Shown here piece by piece: positions 54,999 through 64,000 of a DNA stretch of 64,000 bases; within the stretch, counting starts at the first letter, position 1; each line of letters begins with the position of its first letter. A model generated the notes under the pieces. It was not told where the DNA came from, did not search any database, and worked only from the letters and a program-made list of their open reading frames with translations. Made by a program: the position numbers and the translations under genes. This DNA is from Molanna angustata (taxonomy: Eukaryota > Arthropoda > Insecta > Trichoptera > Molannidae): assembly GCA_963576475.1 (NCBI GenBank), contig OY754987.1:4128036-4192035 (forward strand). Reading direction: 5' to 3'.

Positions 54999-56025
54999 CT
55001 AGTTGCATGTAACACATGAGATCCAACTGTCGATAGCGATAGTATGTATAGTTGAAGAATATGTACCAAACTATAAACCCATAAATACAAATTATTGAAT
55101 ATTTTCAGATATTTTGTTTTCTATACAACATATGTAGGTATGTATGTCAAGATAGGATAGTATGGAGGAAGATCCTTTTTTCCTACCCAGAATATGCAAA
55201 TAGCATGATGGTATGTATGTATGTTTGGAGATGAAGTATCAAACTATTAAGTCTTCTTACATATTGTGTATAGGCGACTGCCATACAAAATGTATGAAGC
55301 GATGTCGTCACTAAATTCAATTTTTAAAAAAATTATTTAAAAAAAATTGAGATCTTCTACTACAATGTTAATATTTTTTATAGAAAATTAAATTATCTAG
55401 TTGGGGTGTTTCGGCTTTTTTCGATAATTGTAAAAGTTTTGGAAATATAGGCAGTTAAACTCATAAATTTATCATAAAAAAAATATTTTTCTTAATAAAA
55501 AATGTTTGAGAAACCCTGGAATTTTTTTGAAAAAACTTATTTGAGATTTTGTATTTGTCTATGTTTTTACCAATTTTCAGCGTTCTAGCGTTCATGGTTT
55601 CTGAGATATATGGAAAAATAAAATAAAAATTCAAAAGTTGATAACCCCTGACTGAAACAAAAATTCAAAGTTCCGAGTATAAAAGTTTTGTAGGCCTGTA
55701 ACTGTTTATATATTCTGAAATTTTAGGCTCTGTAAATTGAGCGGATCAAAAGTTATAAGGGGGGGACGGACACACAGACACACACACAGACACACACACA
55801 GACACACACACACACAGACACACGAAATGTTCTACTCCGAATTCTGAGTAAATCCGTGTATGGAACATATATGCTGCGAAGCCTCTAAGTTGGTGTTTTT
55901 TGACTTCAAAGTTGGAAAAGCCGTGAAAAAAGTAGACCTCTCCATACAATTCTCGCGTATTCTGGCTTGATACATTGTCGATATGTTAAGAGAACAAAGT
56001 TCTCCTGAACAAATCGACAGTTGGA
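54999..56025 (-). mobile_element. HINE, copy 4
   Basis: 1027 bp, closest to copy 3 in its right part. Includes the RTE-tail-like block GATAGTATGGAGGAAGATCC ... GCATGATGGTATGTATG and a CAGACACACACAC microsatellite (about 55768-55820). Confidence 0.8.
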
Positions 56026-56099
56026 AAATTGTAAAATCTTCTCTGATGTGCGATGAAAATAATTCAAGATTTCATTGCAATTCCAAATTGATCATTTTT

Positions 56100-56505
56100 C
56101 AAAAATGTATACGTGAGATATCTAATACAAAAAAAAATCACTTTGATTCAAAAACATTTTAAGGTATGCGCTGAGCGAGTCTCCAAAGTTTCCAAATATA
56201 TTTCTCATTCTTCCTTTTTTGGTAGATCTATGATCTGTCTCTATAGGTCCTTGGACGAGGATATCCAGCTCTCCCTCCATCTCTTTGATGGTCTTCCATG
56301 TAGTCGGCGTCCCTCTGGTATCTCGCGCATTACAATCTTTGGCAGCATTCATCCTCTCTTCATGATCTCTCCAGTATCGTCTTCTTGCCTGTTCCACCTT
56401 ACAATATCCTGCACATTGAAGGTTCTGCGGATCTCCTCATTGGGAAATCTGTCTCTGAGGGTTCTGCCAAAGATAGGTCTTTGCGTTTTCATTTCTATTT
56501 AATAC
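56100..56505 (-). mobile_element. RTE-type LINE C-terminus, frameshifted
   Basis: The complement shows RRRYWRDHEERMNAAKDC in one frame and REIPEGRRLHGRPSKRWRE in another, the usual end of an RTE polymerase split by a shift. It lies about 150 bp beyond the 3' side of NPFR exon 1. Confidence 0.65.
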
Positions 56506-56660
56506 ATAACGAATAAATACATTTTAATGTCAAAAACTTCTCGGTTCTGCATTGAACAAATCCTCAGTTTCGTCGCAATAGGATTTTCGGTATAGGAGTT
56601 CATCCTCCAAATACATACATACATCAACATCCACTTTTATATATAAAGATATATACTTAC

Positions 56661-56918
56661 AGCCAAAACGACCAGTCCATTTCCCGTAGCTCCAAAGACA
56701 ATCAGAACAGAGTACATCAGAATGAGTAACCAAAAGGCGGGACCGTCAAGGTTTCTGTTGCTGGTGAACTTCTCGATGAGGGAAGACTCCACACTCTTGG
56801 AGGCGTTGAAGATCCAACGGAAGCTGTCGTTGACCGCCGATAGATTGGCAGGGAGCTTGTCAAAGTCGAACTCGAACTTCTCCATTATACCCGACGAGGG
56901 GTGCACGGGTATCTTCAT
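56661..56918 (-). CDS. NPFR: Neuropeptide F receptor, coding exon 1 (N-terminus, TM1)
   Basis: 86 codons (residues 1-86), starting ATG 56918-56916 directly after acceptor TTTGTTTCAG, ending at the donor GCT|GTAAGTATAT, phase 0. The extracellular N-terminus has three N-glycosylation sequons (NLS at 25, NDS at 30, NAS at 38). TM1 runs from about residue 61 (AFWLLILMYSVLIVFGATGN) to 86 with the conserved GN. It joins LVVLA to VVRKPAMR of exon 2. A second Met at residue 12 is an alternative start. The exon is plainly bounded by splice sites, so 5' UTR (and possibly extra coding sequence) lies on an upstream exon not recognised here. Confidence 0.9.
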
Positions 56919-56937
56919 CTGAAACAAACGATGAAAT

Positions 56938-57075
56938 ATTAATTTACAATTTTCATCATCATCAGCAATGGCGCTACAGCCCGATGTGGCCCGATGTCCA
57001 TTCCGCCCTGTCGGCAGCAAGTCTCCTCCAATTTGTCTGTCCGATCGCTCTTATATCTGAGAGATTGGAAATTTA
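56938..57075. repeat. dispersed repeat fragment upstream of exon 1
   Basis: CATCATCAGCAATGGCGCTA, CAGCCCGATGTGGCC and CAAGTCTCCTCCAATTTGTC have the phrasing of a moth transposon 3' region; no second copy in this window. Confidence 0.35.
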
Positions 57076-57119
57076 AAAATACGTGAATCTTATGTTTACA
57101 TTTATTGATTGATATTTGT

Positions 57120-57721
57120 TTGCAGCATGGCTTTTTTTTAACATGTCCACGTAGGGGACACCAGCTATTAGGATTTGGGTCCATTTTACTCTTCCGAAGA
57201 AGCGCACTACGTAGCGTTGGGAGGGGTTGGCAATCTAGAAAAGAGTTTATTAATTCGGATTTTAAAAAGACCCGGGTTGTACGAAGGTGGAAACACAGAA
57301 TTCGGAAGATCGTTCCACAGTCGGGCTGCTGTATTAATAAAGGAGTTCGAGAAGCGACTTGTTCGTATATGTTGAAGGTCCACTGTGAATGGGTGCTGCG
57401 ATTGAGTAAAGCGAGTGACTCTGTTGCGAGTGGGCGAAGGAGGGACCAAAGATGCAAGTTCTTCTGAGCAATTCCCGTGGTAGTATCTATAGAATAAACT
57501 TAAAATACCTACTCTGCGTCTGTGTTCTAGAGATTGCAATCCATCAGTCAGTGATGGATCATCAATCAAACGTATAGCACGCCTTTGGACAGCATCGAGG
57601 GTATTCAGTAGGTATTGGGGGCGCCACTCCAGAGGTGAAATAATTGGACGTATTTGCGCTTTGTAGATTATACAGATCTGGGTCTTAGTAAAATATCTAC
57701 GCGCTCTATGTAGTACGCTCA
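57120..57721 (-). mobile_element. LINE-J1, well-preserved copy
   Basis: The open frame to 57207 contains AQIRPII, then (after a short deletion relative to 28.3 kb) RPQYLLNTLDAVQRRAIRL, GILSLFYRYYHGNCSEEL, NTAARLWNDLPNSVFPP and PPNAT, stop. Nearly identical in protein to the 28-kb copy, indicating recent activity. The frame's start (57755) lies in adjoining repeat F, so its ATG is not the element's. Confidence 0.85.
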
Positions 57722-57780
57722 ATGGTGCCGATATTACTAATCTAGATGGTACCATGAACTATTCGTTGAACAATGTATTT
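57722..57780 (+). repeat. repeat F fragment
   Basis: GGTGCCGATATTACTAATCT, AGATGGTACCATGAACT: a short piece of repeat F abutting LINE-J1. Confidence 0.55.
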
Positions 57781-58129
57781 TAATATTTAGCAAAGACGAT
57801 GATTTCAATCCCTACTTGCAGAACGGGTGAAGATGGAAAAGCGAATATACATATTTTTAGCCAGGATTTATGTCCGTTGTTTTCTTCAGAAGAATACAGT
57901 AAGTTGGTGCGGGTTTGCAATCATTTTAAAAAAATAATTGTATTCAGATCTTAAAGACTCGGGTAGTTAGTAAGAGGAAATGCAATATGGAAAATCATTT
58001 CACAGTCCTATAACAGTTTAAAAAAAAACATTTTCTTTAGAAAAATAAATCATGAATTTATTAAGATTGTAAATAAAACTAATGAGTTTCTCTTTTTACA
58101 GCACTAGTATGACATGAGAATAAACCAAT

Positions 58130-58322
58130 TTGTCGGCCTTCGTTGTTCAGTTGGTTAGGTATCTGAATGCTGACCCAAAGGTCCCGGGTTCGATTACCGG
58201 TGGGGATACAATTTTTAATTCTGTTTTCAGTCTGGATCTGTGAGACAGTTAAAAGTCTCCAGAATGTGCCATATTTGACATAGTTCCTGTAAGTTGCCTG
58301 AGAAGTACCTACCTAATAAACA
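58130..58322 (+). mobile_element. SINE-B copy
   Basis: TCGGCCTTCGTTGTTCAGTT, CCGGGTTCGATTACCGGTGG (B-box), GTTTTCAGTCTGGATCTGTG, GTCTCCAGAATGTGCC, GTAAGTTGCCTGAGAAG. Confidence 0.85.
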
Positions 58323-58689
58323 ATAAATCAATAAATGAGAAGTCAACATGAGTATAAAATGAGAAGTTCTCGTGAAAGATGAAACTACATAAATGATCAA
58401 AACTCAATAAAAGTCGTTGGACCATTTTTATTGAGTTTAGCTAAAATGAGTTTATTTACAACTCCAATAAAAACATGTAGAGCCGATCAGGACCGAATTC
58501 ACCACGGGTTCAAATGGTGTAGTTGCACCACGCGCAATGAAATCTGAGGCGTAAAAAATACAAGAAAACAATGAAAAGGAATATAAAAAAATTCTAAATA
58601 AAAATACGTTTATTCGGTTCAGTAAAATAATGTATCGTGATAATAAAGAGAATAAAAATAAAGCTGAATAAATAATATTATATAAATAA
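58323..58689. other. AT-rich stretch, no gene seen
   Basis: No supported feature. Confidence 0.35.
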
Positions 58690-59352
58690 CTAGCGGACCC
58701 GACAGACGTTGTCCTGGCCGAACGTTGGCTTGCCTGCTAATAGCTGGTTCAGCAAACATAAAAATTACCACACACCATCACGGCATATACCAAAATATGA
58801 AGTAACCAGTGACAGGTGTTCGGGTGTTCATTTCCTTATAAAATGAAGAACGACACATGCGTGTATACCCACACATCAATATAGTCTAACCTAAAAAAGG
58901 CAACATTCAAAATGGAAGGTGGATGTCATTTTGCCTGTTGTATTGTTGATAACCTGGCTCTTACGGGACAACAAAAAAGAAATTGCCATAAGGCAATAAG
59001 CCCGCCAATGCACTTATTGTATGTACAAGAAGATTCAAATAAATAAAAAAAATGATAGTAAAAAAAAATACATCAAAATCGGTTCAGTCGTTTAGGAGTT
59101 CAGTGACATACACAGTATACACACACATACAGAAGAATTATATATGTAAAAATACTAATGAAACTCCTGTTTCGAATTTTATTGTACCTATATCCTAAAA
59201 GTTATTCTGTTTGAATAATACCAGGCGCACATTTTTTACAGTTTTTTTATATTGTTTTATTTCCACTTGTGGTTCTAATTTATGAATCTATACCATCAGA
59301 ACCCACTCAAACATACAAAAAAATCATCAAAATTGCTCCAGCCGTTTAGGAG
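58690..59352 (+). mobile_element. dispersed ACTAGCGGACCCGACAGACG element with repeat X body
   Basis: Starts ACTAGCGGACCCGACAGACG, TTGTCCTG, contains the repeat X blocks (CACCATCACGGCATATACC, GTAACCAGTGACAGGTG, GGCAACATTCAAAATGG, GGCTCTTACGGGAC), then a hairpin tail (ATTGCCATAAGGCAAT) and CAAAATCGGTTCAGTCG, TTTAGGAGTT. The phrasing is familiar from arthropod rolling-circle/non-autonomous elements; class not proven. It is interrupted at 59355 by a LINE. Confidence 0.55.
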
Positions 59353-59354
59353 TT

Positions 59355-60081
59355 ACTTACTTACTTACTTATCGAGTCCGGAACTCAGATTTTGCCACTC
59401 CAATGTGTGGCGGCGGAAATCGCCCTGTCGGTTAGTTTAATCAGGTCGTCCATGTGGCAACCCTCGTCCAATTCTGGGCAGGAAGGCAGATGGTCGTCAT
59501 CCTGCACTGCCCCACAATCACAGAAGGTATCATCCTCCGTCGAGAAGCCCCACCTGTGCAGGTTGCTCTTGCAGCCACTCACACCCACCCTCAGCCTGTT
59601 CAGTGTCTTCCATATTGGGAATGGCAGGCAGTGCGCCATATTCGCCTTCTCGCTTGTGTCCATCCATGCAGAGATTGGGTCGTCCATCCACAACTCCTCT
59701 CGGCGTTGCTTCTGGGAGGTCTGCAGGTCGACTGTGGACTTTAGGAAGCTATTCCTTGACTTGAGGCGAGGGTTTGGTGCTTTATGTTCATAGAGTGGGT
59801 GTCTTGGGTCGTGTATCTGCTTATGCCTCTCCGCATCTGCTGCCACTCTTCTTCTGATGTTAGGGGGTGCTATGCCTATTATGGGATACAATTTGTTTAT
59901 GGCTGTGGGTCTAAGACATCCTGATATAATTCGTGCCATTTCATTAACTGCAACATCCACTTGGTTGGCATGAGCTGATCCAAACCATACAGGGCAAGCA
60001 TATTCGGCGGCAGAGAGGCACAGTCCCAGAGCAGAGGTGCGCAAGAGCTCAGGTCATGCTCTCCAAGTTGATCCTCCAAGA
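59355..60081 (-). mobile_element. LINE C-terminus, recent 5'-truncated insertion
   Basis: The 219-codon frame ending at 59385 contains ACPVWFGSAHANQVDVA, LNRLRVGVSGCKSNLHRWG and CDCGAVQDDDHLPSCPE (the CxCG...H...C end of Jockey/I-group polymerases). The 3' end is an (AAGT)n tail. AGGAGTT at 59348-59354 and 60082-60088 is a likely target duplication. Confidence 0.8.
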
Positions 60082-60340
60082 AGGAGTTCTGTGACATACA
60101 CACGTGCAGAAGAATAAACTATGGAATTGTGGCCAATGTGGAAAACCTCCAGAGATGGGTAATGGCTGGACGCAATTTTCGATGACAAGGACATGGACAG
60201 CGAGCACCTCCTGGCATTTCCAATGGCTCCTGACCAGTGTGATTAGGAAACTCTTAATGAACGAGCCCACCTTCTGTGCAGGAGCGGATGGACATTCAAG
60301 CACATATGTGTTGACCGACACGATAAGAAGATGAATTATA
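60082..60340 (+). other. continuation of interrupted element, plus unassigned segment
   Basis: AGGAGTTCTGTGACATACAC continues the element broken at 59354 (compare GGAGTTCAGTGACATACAC at 59096). 60120-60330 is GC-richer with a 76-codon frame (LWNCGQCGKPPEMGNGW...) of unknown origin, possibly captured sequence. Confidence 0.35.
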
Positions 60341-61160
60341 TATTATAATTTTATTTATTTTATTTTATTTGAGTTAAATTAGGAACAAAACAGCGTAAAG
60401 ACATAAACTATCCAATAATGACATCAGGTATTAACGCCTATTACATTTTGTCGTTGTGATTTAGGAAACAAAAATATTACAAGTTTACAAACAATCTAAA
60501 ACATAAAACCATGTATACAAAAGTATGTAAATAATCCAAAACATAAAACGTAGTACACTTATACGTAAGAACAACAAGTAAAACACCGTCAGGTTTTCCT
60601 ATATTTATTTATTTATTTACCTTTTATCACACCATATTTATAATGACAACAATAAGTAGATTACTGCTGCCCAACTAGGAAATCCTGATCTAGGGCTAGC
60701 AGTTTACAATGTTTATTGACAATTATATGTAATTATGAACCAGGTGATTGTTCCCGTTCCACAATGCACACAAATGTACACAATCTCAACTTTCTGCACT
60801 CACAATCATTACCTCAACAAACATATCGAGGGTATACAAGCAAAAGGTTATAAGTGAAATTTCGTTGTTTTGAGATGATTGAGTTTTAAAGTAAAATGAG
60901 TTTTACAAAACCAATAATTTTCTAATTATAGTTCCAATATTGAAGATTTTAGTATTAATTGATAAATAAATTCTTTTTGCATGTCACAGAATATTTTATT
61001 TGTTTTTGTTTTGAATTTTTTCATACAAAAATGATAAAAAAATCATGATTGTATTGACTTAGTACCTTTTGCTTGTATGTAAAAGATTTATTAATTTATG
61101 TATTTCAGTATTAACTTTTAGTTTTCAGTATTAGTAAAATTAAAAAATGAAAGAAGACAC
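60341..61160. other. AT-rich stretch, no gene seen
   Basis: TTTATTTTATTT-type low-complexity parts; no ORF or bounded repeat. Confidence 0.4.
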
Positions 61161-61164
61161 AAGA

Positions 61165-61350
61165 CGTCAGCCTTCCTGGCTCAGTTGGATACGTATCTGA
61201 CTCTTGAGACAAAGGCCCGGGTTCGATTCCCGGTGGAGATACAGTTTTTAATTGTGTTTTCAGTCTGGATCTGTGAGACGATAAATGTCGTAAGCATCCA
61301 GTATGTAACAACTAGTTATAGGGTGGGTGACAAATTAATATTTAACATAG
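61165..61350 (+). mobile_element. SINE-B copy, best B-box
   Basis: CAGCCTTCCTGGCTCAGTTGG (A-box), CCGGGTTCGATTCCCGGTGG (perfect B-box arm), GTTTTCAGTCTGGATCTGTG, and a diverged end GTATGTAACAACTAG. Confidence 0.85.
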
Positions 61351-61504
61351 TGCCTGTAATATATGGGCTATATGGGTTAGACATAATATATGGGCTCACA
61401 CAAAACAGATCAACCAGGTCCCAATTTCCGCCATAATACCTGTCATAAATCCAATCTCTGACGCGATTTTTATTTCAGAGCCATGGAAAGAGACTAGTTA
61501 ACTA

Positions 61505-61690
61505 TGTTATACTAAGCGGGCATTGATTTTATTTTGTATTGAGTATTTAAATGTTTTGGAACTGAGGTGGAATATATCAAACTCTTGAAACCTGTTGTTG
61601 TATGTATCCCACAGTCTATGAATCGCCATGTTTTGTGCATAATTGGTACGATGAGTTGGAAGGTTGTTGATAATATTATATAGAATTAAG
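61505..61690 (-). mobile_element. Jockey-like LINE C-terminus (J2-related)
   Basis: The minus frame reads NNLPTHRTNYAQNMAIHRLW, DTYNNRFQEFDIFHLSSKTF then stop near 61510. Shares RTNYAQN and DIF blocks with 44.1 kb. Confidence 0.75.
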
Positions 61691-61764
61691 TTTTTTCTTT
61701 CATTTTTTTACCAAGCAAGTGTAGTATTTCAATATTCAGTAAGAATCAAAATCTTTATAATAAT

Positions 61765-61880
61765 TATAATAGGGGATTTGATATAGCGCCGTTTAATGAT
61801 TCCAGATTAAAAGCGCTGATAGTATAGTTATGTGCTGCTCTACGAAACAAAGCTGTTTTCAGTTCAGCTCTGAAGTTTAG
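61765..61880 (-). mobile_element. L2 LINE 3' tail
   Basis: GATATAGCGCCGTTTAATGA, AAAAGCGCTGATAG, CTGCTCTACGAAACAAAGC, as at 32.54 kb. Confidence 0.7.
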
Positions 61881-62260
61881 ATGGTTCGAATTCTGTCTGA
61901 AGAGTTTCCGTTCACCATTGTTTATGGAACCATATTAAGAATAGAGAACCAACGAGGATATCTGTGTTCATTTTCAAGGGTATATTTTTATTCTTTAAAA
62001 AAAAGTGGAAGGAGGGGCCAGGCGTCGAAATCAATGGACCCGGCCCTGAATCCGACCTTCGGTTTATTAAGAAAACAATGGTTGGATAATTTGATTACTT
62101 GATGGTTTATGACACTTTTGCTCTGAAAGAAATACAAAATATTATAGGTTGGTGAAACGAACGTAAACTAAAGTATACATTTTTTGTCACACAAAAAAAA
62201 TATATAAAAAACAAGAAAAGTTTAACCAGCTGAAAGTCAGCTTAGAGAAAAAATGTCCAA
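61881..62260. other. unassigned
   Basis: A 73-codon plus frame at 61881-62102 with a GC-richer end (GGAAGGAGGGGCCAGGCGTCG) has no recognised motif. Confidence 0.3.
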
Positions 62261-62267
62261 CTACTTT

Positions 62268-62325
62268 GATTATTTGATTATTGACGCGTTTCGCGTTAAT
62301 CATATCGACATCATCAAACAAATTA
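62268..62325. repeat. CGCGAAACGCG-type core motif
   Basis: The complement has GATGATGTCGATATGATTAA followed by CGCGAAACGCGTCA, another GATnATG...CGAAACG core. No clear outer arms. Confidence 0.4.
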
Positions 62326-62454
62326 AACAATGTCAATATTTAATTTGTTTCCAAATACAATGTATGTTTATCATATTTTTGTACTTATTTATTTATTTAT
62401 CTTATGGTCACAAAGTTAGTATATCACAACAATATGTCGCACTGTAGTGCCCGT

Positions 62455-63050
62455 CAAAAGTTAAAAAATAAAATCTAAGTTTTCTAAATAATTGGCCGCT
62501 GCTCCACTCAGGACCATAAATTCCGAGGGGTCCCCCCCAAAGGCTCTTAAAGCACACTCAGACACCACATGGCTCACAGTCTGCCTCTCCGCACCGCAGT
62601 CACACTCAGGAGAATCCCGCCATCCACACTTGAAGGAGAAGTCGGCACATCTGCCGTGTCCAGTCCGCACTCGGTTAAGTGCTGTCCATATTCTTCGGGG
62701 TTTGTTGAAACCAGGTGGTTTGCTCGTAATGCAAGGTAGATGGCTGAACACTGGGTCCGATGCCGCCTCCCATCTAGACCTCCAGGACTCGACAACACAG
62801 AAATTGCTATCGTGCAAGGTCTTCGCCGTAATCAGTGGAGGTGTTCGTGATTTAAGCCTACTGTGAGACTCGAGATACTCAAGATCGGGATGGAATGGCA
62901 ACTCCAAGTTCCGGATAAGCTTTTCATATTCACGGACCACTGCAGACTGTCTTCGCAAGTCATGGGGTGCAATGTGGCTCAGAATAGGCAGAAAGTGTAA
63001 CGGTGTGGAACGTAGCGCACCTGAGATGACGCGCAAATTTTTGTACTAAA
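62455..63050 (-). mobile_element. LINE C-terminus
   Basis: 191-codon frame 63036-62461: MRVISGALRSTP, LPILSHIAPHDLRRQSAV, SHSRLKSRTP, WTALNRVRTGHGRCADFS and CDCGAERQTVSHVVSEC. This is the RIISG..RPT ... NRxRTGxG ... CxCG..H...C order of Jockey/I-type polymerase ends, related in layout to the 59.4-kb LINE. Confidence 0.8.
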
Positions 63051-63291
63051 AATATATATTTGAGGTTAACTTTCAACTGATAAAAAAAATAATATTTATT
63101 TGACATAAACTTACAATTGATTGCAAAGACACCATGTCATGTGCCAAGTCATTTTTTTTGCTGATATTTAAAAAGCTAAAAATTTGACATCGAAAAATTT
63201 CTTCAGTCTGACATGCTCAAAAACAAGATATATGCAGATTATCAACTATCATCATGGTGAGATTGTATTCTGAAAGTTCCATCACAATGTA

Positions 63292-63292
<1 letters not shown>
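63051..63292. other. nothing seen
   Basis: AT-rich spacer between a LINE and a microsatellite. Confidence 0.4.
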
Positions 63293-63339
<47 letters not shown>

Positions 63340-63480
63340 CGCTGTGTACTATGTGTTTTATGTTATGTGCAATATATAATGTACTATGTGCACAATGTAC
63401 TATATACAATCACAATGTATCTGTGTGTTTGTGATGTGTACTATATGCTATGTACGGCGTGTTTATTCTGCTTTATCGAT
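63293..63480. repeat. (TG)n microsatellite with diverged flank
   Basis: Uninterrupted TG to about 63337, then TGTATG/CTATGTG-type derivatives including a duplicated ACAATGTATCTGTGTG (63284 and 63411). Confidence 0.85.
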
Positions 63481-63482
63481 TA

Positions 63483-64000
63483 AACTTCTTCTTCTTCTTC
63501 CGGTGCCATGTCGGAACCCCCGACGTCGATTATCACTCTGGCAAATCCTCTTTGTCCTGTGCTGCCCGGAATATCTGTTCCACGGTCCTGATGCCAGTCC
63601 ATTCCCTAATGTTGCACAGCCAGGACATCTGTCTCCTTCCAGTCCCTCGGCGACCTTCTATCTTGCCCTTCAGTATTAGTTGAAGCAAGTGATACTTCTC
63701 TCCCCTCATTATGCGACCCAGATATGTGATCTTGCGGACCTTTATTGTGGACAAGAGTTTCCTGGTTGTTCTGGCTCGGCTTAAGACTTCTGAGTTCGTA
63801 ACCAGATCTGTCCAAGGGATTTTGAGCATTCTGCGATGCAACCACATCTCAAAAGCTTCCAGCCTGTTCATGGTGTTAACCTTCAATGTCCAAGTCTCAC
63901 AGCCATATAGCAACACAGACCACACATAACATCTCATCATCCGCTGTCTCAGGTCCATATTTAGCTTTATGTTGCAGAAGAAAGATCTCATTTTATTAAA
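63483..64000 (-). mobile_element. RTE-type LINE C-terminus, runs off the window
   Basis: Frame 63991-63533: LLYGCETWTL, LEAFEMWLHRRMLKIPWTD, ITYLGRIMRGEKYHLLQL, KGKIEGRRGTGRRQMSWL and EQIFRAAQDKEDL, the full end of an RTE-type polymerase, followed by a GAAGAAGAAG tail at 63487. The frame is intact within the window and probably continues beyond 64000. Confidence 0.85.

Larger units (their letters stand above)
38335..56660 (-). other. NPFR: NPFR coding intron 1 (~18.3 kb)
   Basis: Bounded by the strong donor GTAAGTATAT (56660 downward) and acceptor GCTACAG (ending 38335), phase 0, after TM1. Filled with LINE ends, repeat D and G copies, palindromes and one HINE. No further receptor exon was recognised. 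Confidence 0.85.

Noticed and set aside
57207..57755. 182-codon frame as a host gene just upstream of NPFR exon 1
   Set aside because: It is the C-terminus of LINE-J1, with a copy at 28.1 kb and a decayed one at 53.3 kb; its ATG lies in an adjoining repeat.

Overview
This is AT-rich eukaryotic DNA, almost certainly from an insect and most probably a moth or butterfly. The pointers are one conserved insect neuropeptide receptor with very large introns, tRNA-derived SINEs, RTE-, L2- and Jockey-like LINE fragments with (TATG)n or hairpin tails, and small rolling-circle elements. The order-level call is an inference from repeat style and receptor sequence. No bacterial or organellar genes were seen.

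One host gene is recognisable. A neuropeptide F receptor (NPFR, NPY-like class A GPCR) lies on the minus strand across about 41.6 kb. Its three coding exons are 56918-56661 (N-terminus and TM1), 38334-38101 (TM2, TM3, DRY) and 16121-15351 (TM4-TM7, tail, stop). They join in phase 0 at canonical GT/AG sites and give 420 residues with no internal stop. The two coding introns are about 18.3 and 22.0 kb. The initiator ATG sits directly on a splice acceptor, so at least one further 5' exon should lie above 56920, perhaps outside the window.

Nearly everything else is transposon debris. 0.5-15 kb (downstream of the gene): a short hAT remnant with perfect 8-bp target duplications, SINEs, RTE fragments and several minisatellites, one of them just after the NPFR stop. 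16-38 kb (intron 2): three of four ~1-kb Helentron-type (HINE) copies, an RTE LINE with a recognisable reverse transcriptase, a Jockey-like LINE split by a PIF/Harbinger element, two L2-like LINE ends and a candidate LTR-retrotransposon primer-binding site. 38-57 kb (intron 1): a perfect 146-bp-arm palindrome, a second 129-bp-arm palindrome, LINE ends, two related ~0.65-kb repeats resembling solo LTRs, and the fourth HINE. 57-64 kb (upstream of exon 1): LINE fragments, SINEs and nested insertions.

Families recurring in the window are named here by letter. SINE-A: 3.7, 13.9 kb. SINE-B: 7.7, 8.2, 29.7, 38.4, 48.9, 58.1, 61.2 kb. SINE-C: 18.4, 54.5 kb. Repeat D: 7.6, 9.6, 26.3, 38.7-39.5, 42.2 kb. 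Repeat E: 1.6, 16.4 kb. Repeat F: 5.2, 12.3, 57.7 kb. Repeat G: 45.4, 46.9 kb. Repeat X: 27.9, 31.8, 52.3, 58.8 kb. The unusual structure is in the inverted repeats, the nesting and the captured tails rather than in a new host gene cluster.
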